Source of the DNA: Oceanobacillus arenosus
Lineage (GTDB): Bacteria; Bacillota; Bacilli; Bacillales; Amphibacillaceae
Length of the DNA stretch: 64,000 nt
Assembly: GCF_003369575.1 (NCBI RefSeq)
Contig: NZ_PIOC01000017.1
Coordinates: forward strand, 248,001-312,000
Direction: 5' to 3'
Under the pieces are notes generated by a model. That model worked only from the letters and a program-made list of their open reading frames with translations. It made no database searches and was not told the origin of the DNA. The position numbers were made by a program, and so were the translations under genes. Positions 63,414 through 64,000 of the stretch are shown here, in pieces. How positions within the stretch are numbered: position 1 is the stretch's first letter; every line of letters starts with the position of its first letter.

Positions 63414-63683
63414 AAGAACAAAAGCGCAAGCGCCCATTTGAGCTGTGTACGGACTGCGCCCCACAGGATGTGGGGTGGTTCGACGTTGCCACAGGAAGTG
63501 GCGGCCTTAGTCGAACTTCTCCTTGCCTTTTTAGATAAAGGAAGCACGATGAGCGTAAGCGGTTGACTTAGATTACGGAGGTGAGGGAAGTCTCGCTACA
63601 GCTTTAGCGCTGGAGCTGGACGTGGCTATTCTCAGTAATTAAGTTATCCACAGCACCCAATTTTATAGTTTCCTAAGCAATGA
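63414..63683 (+). repeat. Dispersed repeat R3, copy B
   Basis: Shares with copy A the start AAGAACAAAAGCGCAAGCGC, the centre GCGGTTGACTTAGATTACGG and the end TATCCACA...CTAAGCAAT. It has about 60 extra bases near the left (CCCCACAGGATGTGGGG hairpin region). TTATCCACA (63644-63652) is a perfect DnaA box. It begins 7 nt after the exporter stop codon. Confidence 0.75.
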
Positions 63684-63686
63684 ATA

Positions 63687-63740
63687 AAAGATGCGCATTC
63701 CATTCTAAAGAATAATAGAAATGGGGGGCGCATCTTTGGT
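63687..63740. terminator. Terminator, probably bidirectional
   Basis: AAAGATGCGC and GCGCATCTTT enclose a second inner stem (TTCCATTCT with AGAAATGG). Confidence 0.7.
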
Positions 63741-63811
63741 TTTTAAGTAAATATCCTTAATGAATGAACTTGACTAAATGATAAGTGTAATAGGGAGACA
63801 ATCTCAAAAAT

Positions 63812-64000
63812 TTAGAATCCATATTCAGCTTCCTTTGCTTCACGGATCTTTGAATATGTTTCCGTTAAGACGACGGTATCTTCCACTAAACGATTAATCC
63901 GGAATAATATATCATCATTAATGATTTCATTTCGATAGAAGTCTTTTTCCTCAATAAATACGTATGTTTGCACCAATTGTGCCTTCATATAAGACAAAAT
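63812..64000 (-). CDS. C-terminal part of an unknown protein, cut by the window edge
   Basis: The frame is open to the right edge. Residues MKAQLVQTYVFIEEKDFYRN, DDILFRINRLVEDT and YSKIREAKEAEYGF are visible, an acidic helical sequence. In-frame TTG (63997) and ATG (63988) exist, but no ribosome site is seen before them, so this is more likely the end of a longer protein. Not recognised. Confidence 0.5.
   Translation of the reverse strand: MLSYMKAQLVQTYVFIEEKDFYRNEIINDDILFRINRLVEDTVVLTETYSKIREAKEAEYGF

Noticed and set aside
1-64000. CRISPR arrays, rRNA genes, prophage modules
   Set aside because: No regularly spaced identical repeats, no rRNA sequence and no phage structural or integrase genes were seen.

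Overview
The window reads as chromosome of a low-GC, endospore-forming Bacillaceae, most like the Oceanobacillus/Virgibacillus/Lentibacillus group. Gene order follows Bacillus subtilis in blocks (yjbH-yjbI-yjbK/yjbM-ppnK-yjbO-prpE; cotO-cotZ; yjcF-yjcG-yjcH; yuaF-floT; qoxABCD; ytlP-ytlQ-ytlR-ytmP-ytzH-trmB; pspA-ydjGHI), but the blocks are joined differently. Spore-coat genes are present, and AG-rich Shine-Dalgarno sequences and Gram-positive terminators occur throughout. No rRNA, prophage or CRISPR array is visible. Family assignments come from reading the proteins, without database searches.

Layout. 0-7.4 kb: an RsaE/RoxS-type small RNA, then spxH, a truncated haemoglobin, a CYTH triphosphatase, a small (p)ppGpp synthetase, NAD kinase, a pseudouridine synthase, prpE and the Mg2+ channel mgtE. 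7.4-10.6 kb: a compact spore-coat region (cotO, a cotZ/cotY relative, a His/Arg/Glu-rich protein, two small unknowns) and yetF. 10.7-17.7 kb: yjcFGH, a heterodimeric ABC exporter, a lone tRNA-Val and maf. 17.7-24.9 kb: accessory-looking stretch with a standalone DnaA domain-I-like gene carrying an in-frame TGA, a YdjM-like membrane protein with a switch-like leader, a lone TnpB element, a YbaK-type deacylase, HMG-CoA lyase and an XRE-cupin regulator. 24.9-33.4 kb: two DUF421 membrane proteins, flotillin/NfeD and the aa3 menaquinol oxidase operon. 33.6-44.6 kb: PAP2 phosphatase, glycosyltransferase, ytfP, ytgP flippase and the rsuA/ytl/ytm/trmB block. 44.7-48.6 kb: the pspA-ydjGHI envelope-stress operon. 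48.7-57.3 kb: small unknown proteins, a yjzC relative whose only plausible start is ATT, a DUF2071 protein, a large SNF2 helicase, a 3D-domain wall protein with a WalR box, and an esterase. 57.3-64 kb: an ABC-F protein, then a MarR regulator with a second heterodimeric ABC exporter.

Themes. (1) Redox and respiration: the RoxS promoter and the qox promoter each carry a TTGTGAA-type palindrome 4-5 bp upstream of the -35, suggesting a common ResD/SrrA- or Rex-like regulator. (2) Envelope homeostasis: near-perfect sigma-W promoters precede both yuaF-floT and pspA-ydjGHI, and a WalR box precedes the 3D-domain hydrolase. (3) Sporulation: three CATANNNTA -10 motifs sit upstream of the coat-region genes. 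(4) Dispersed non-coding repeats of several families (called R1-R4 here) occupy many intergenic gaps; one lies inside the psp operon and another carries a perfect DnaA box.
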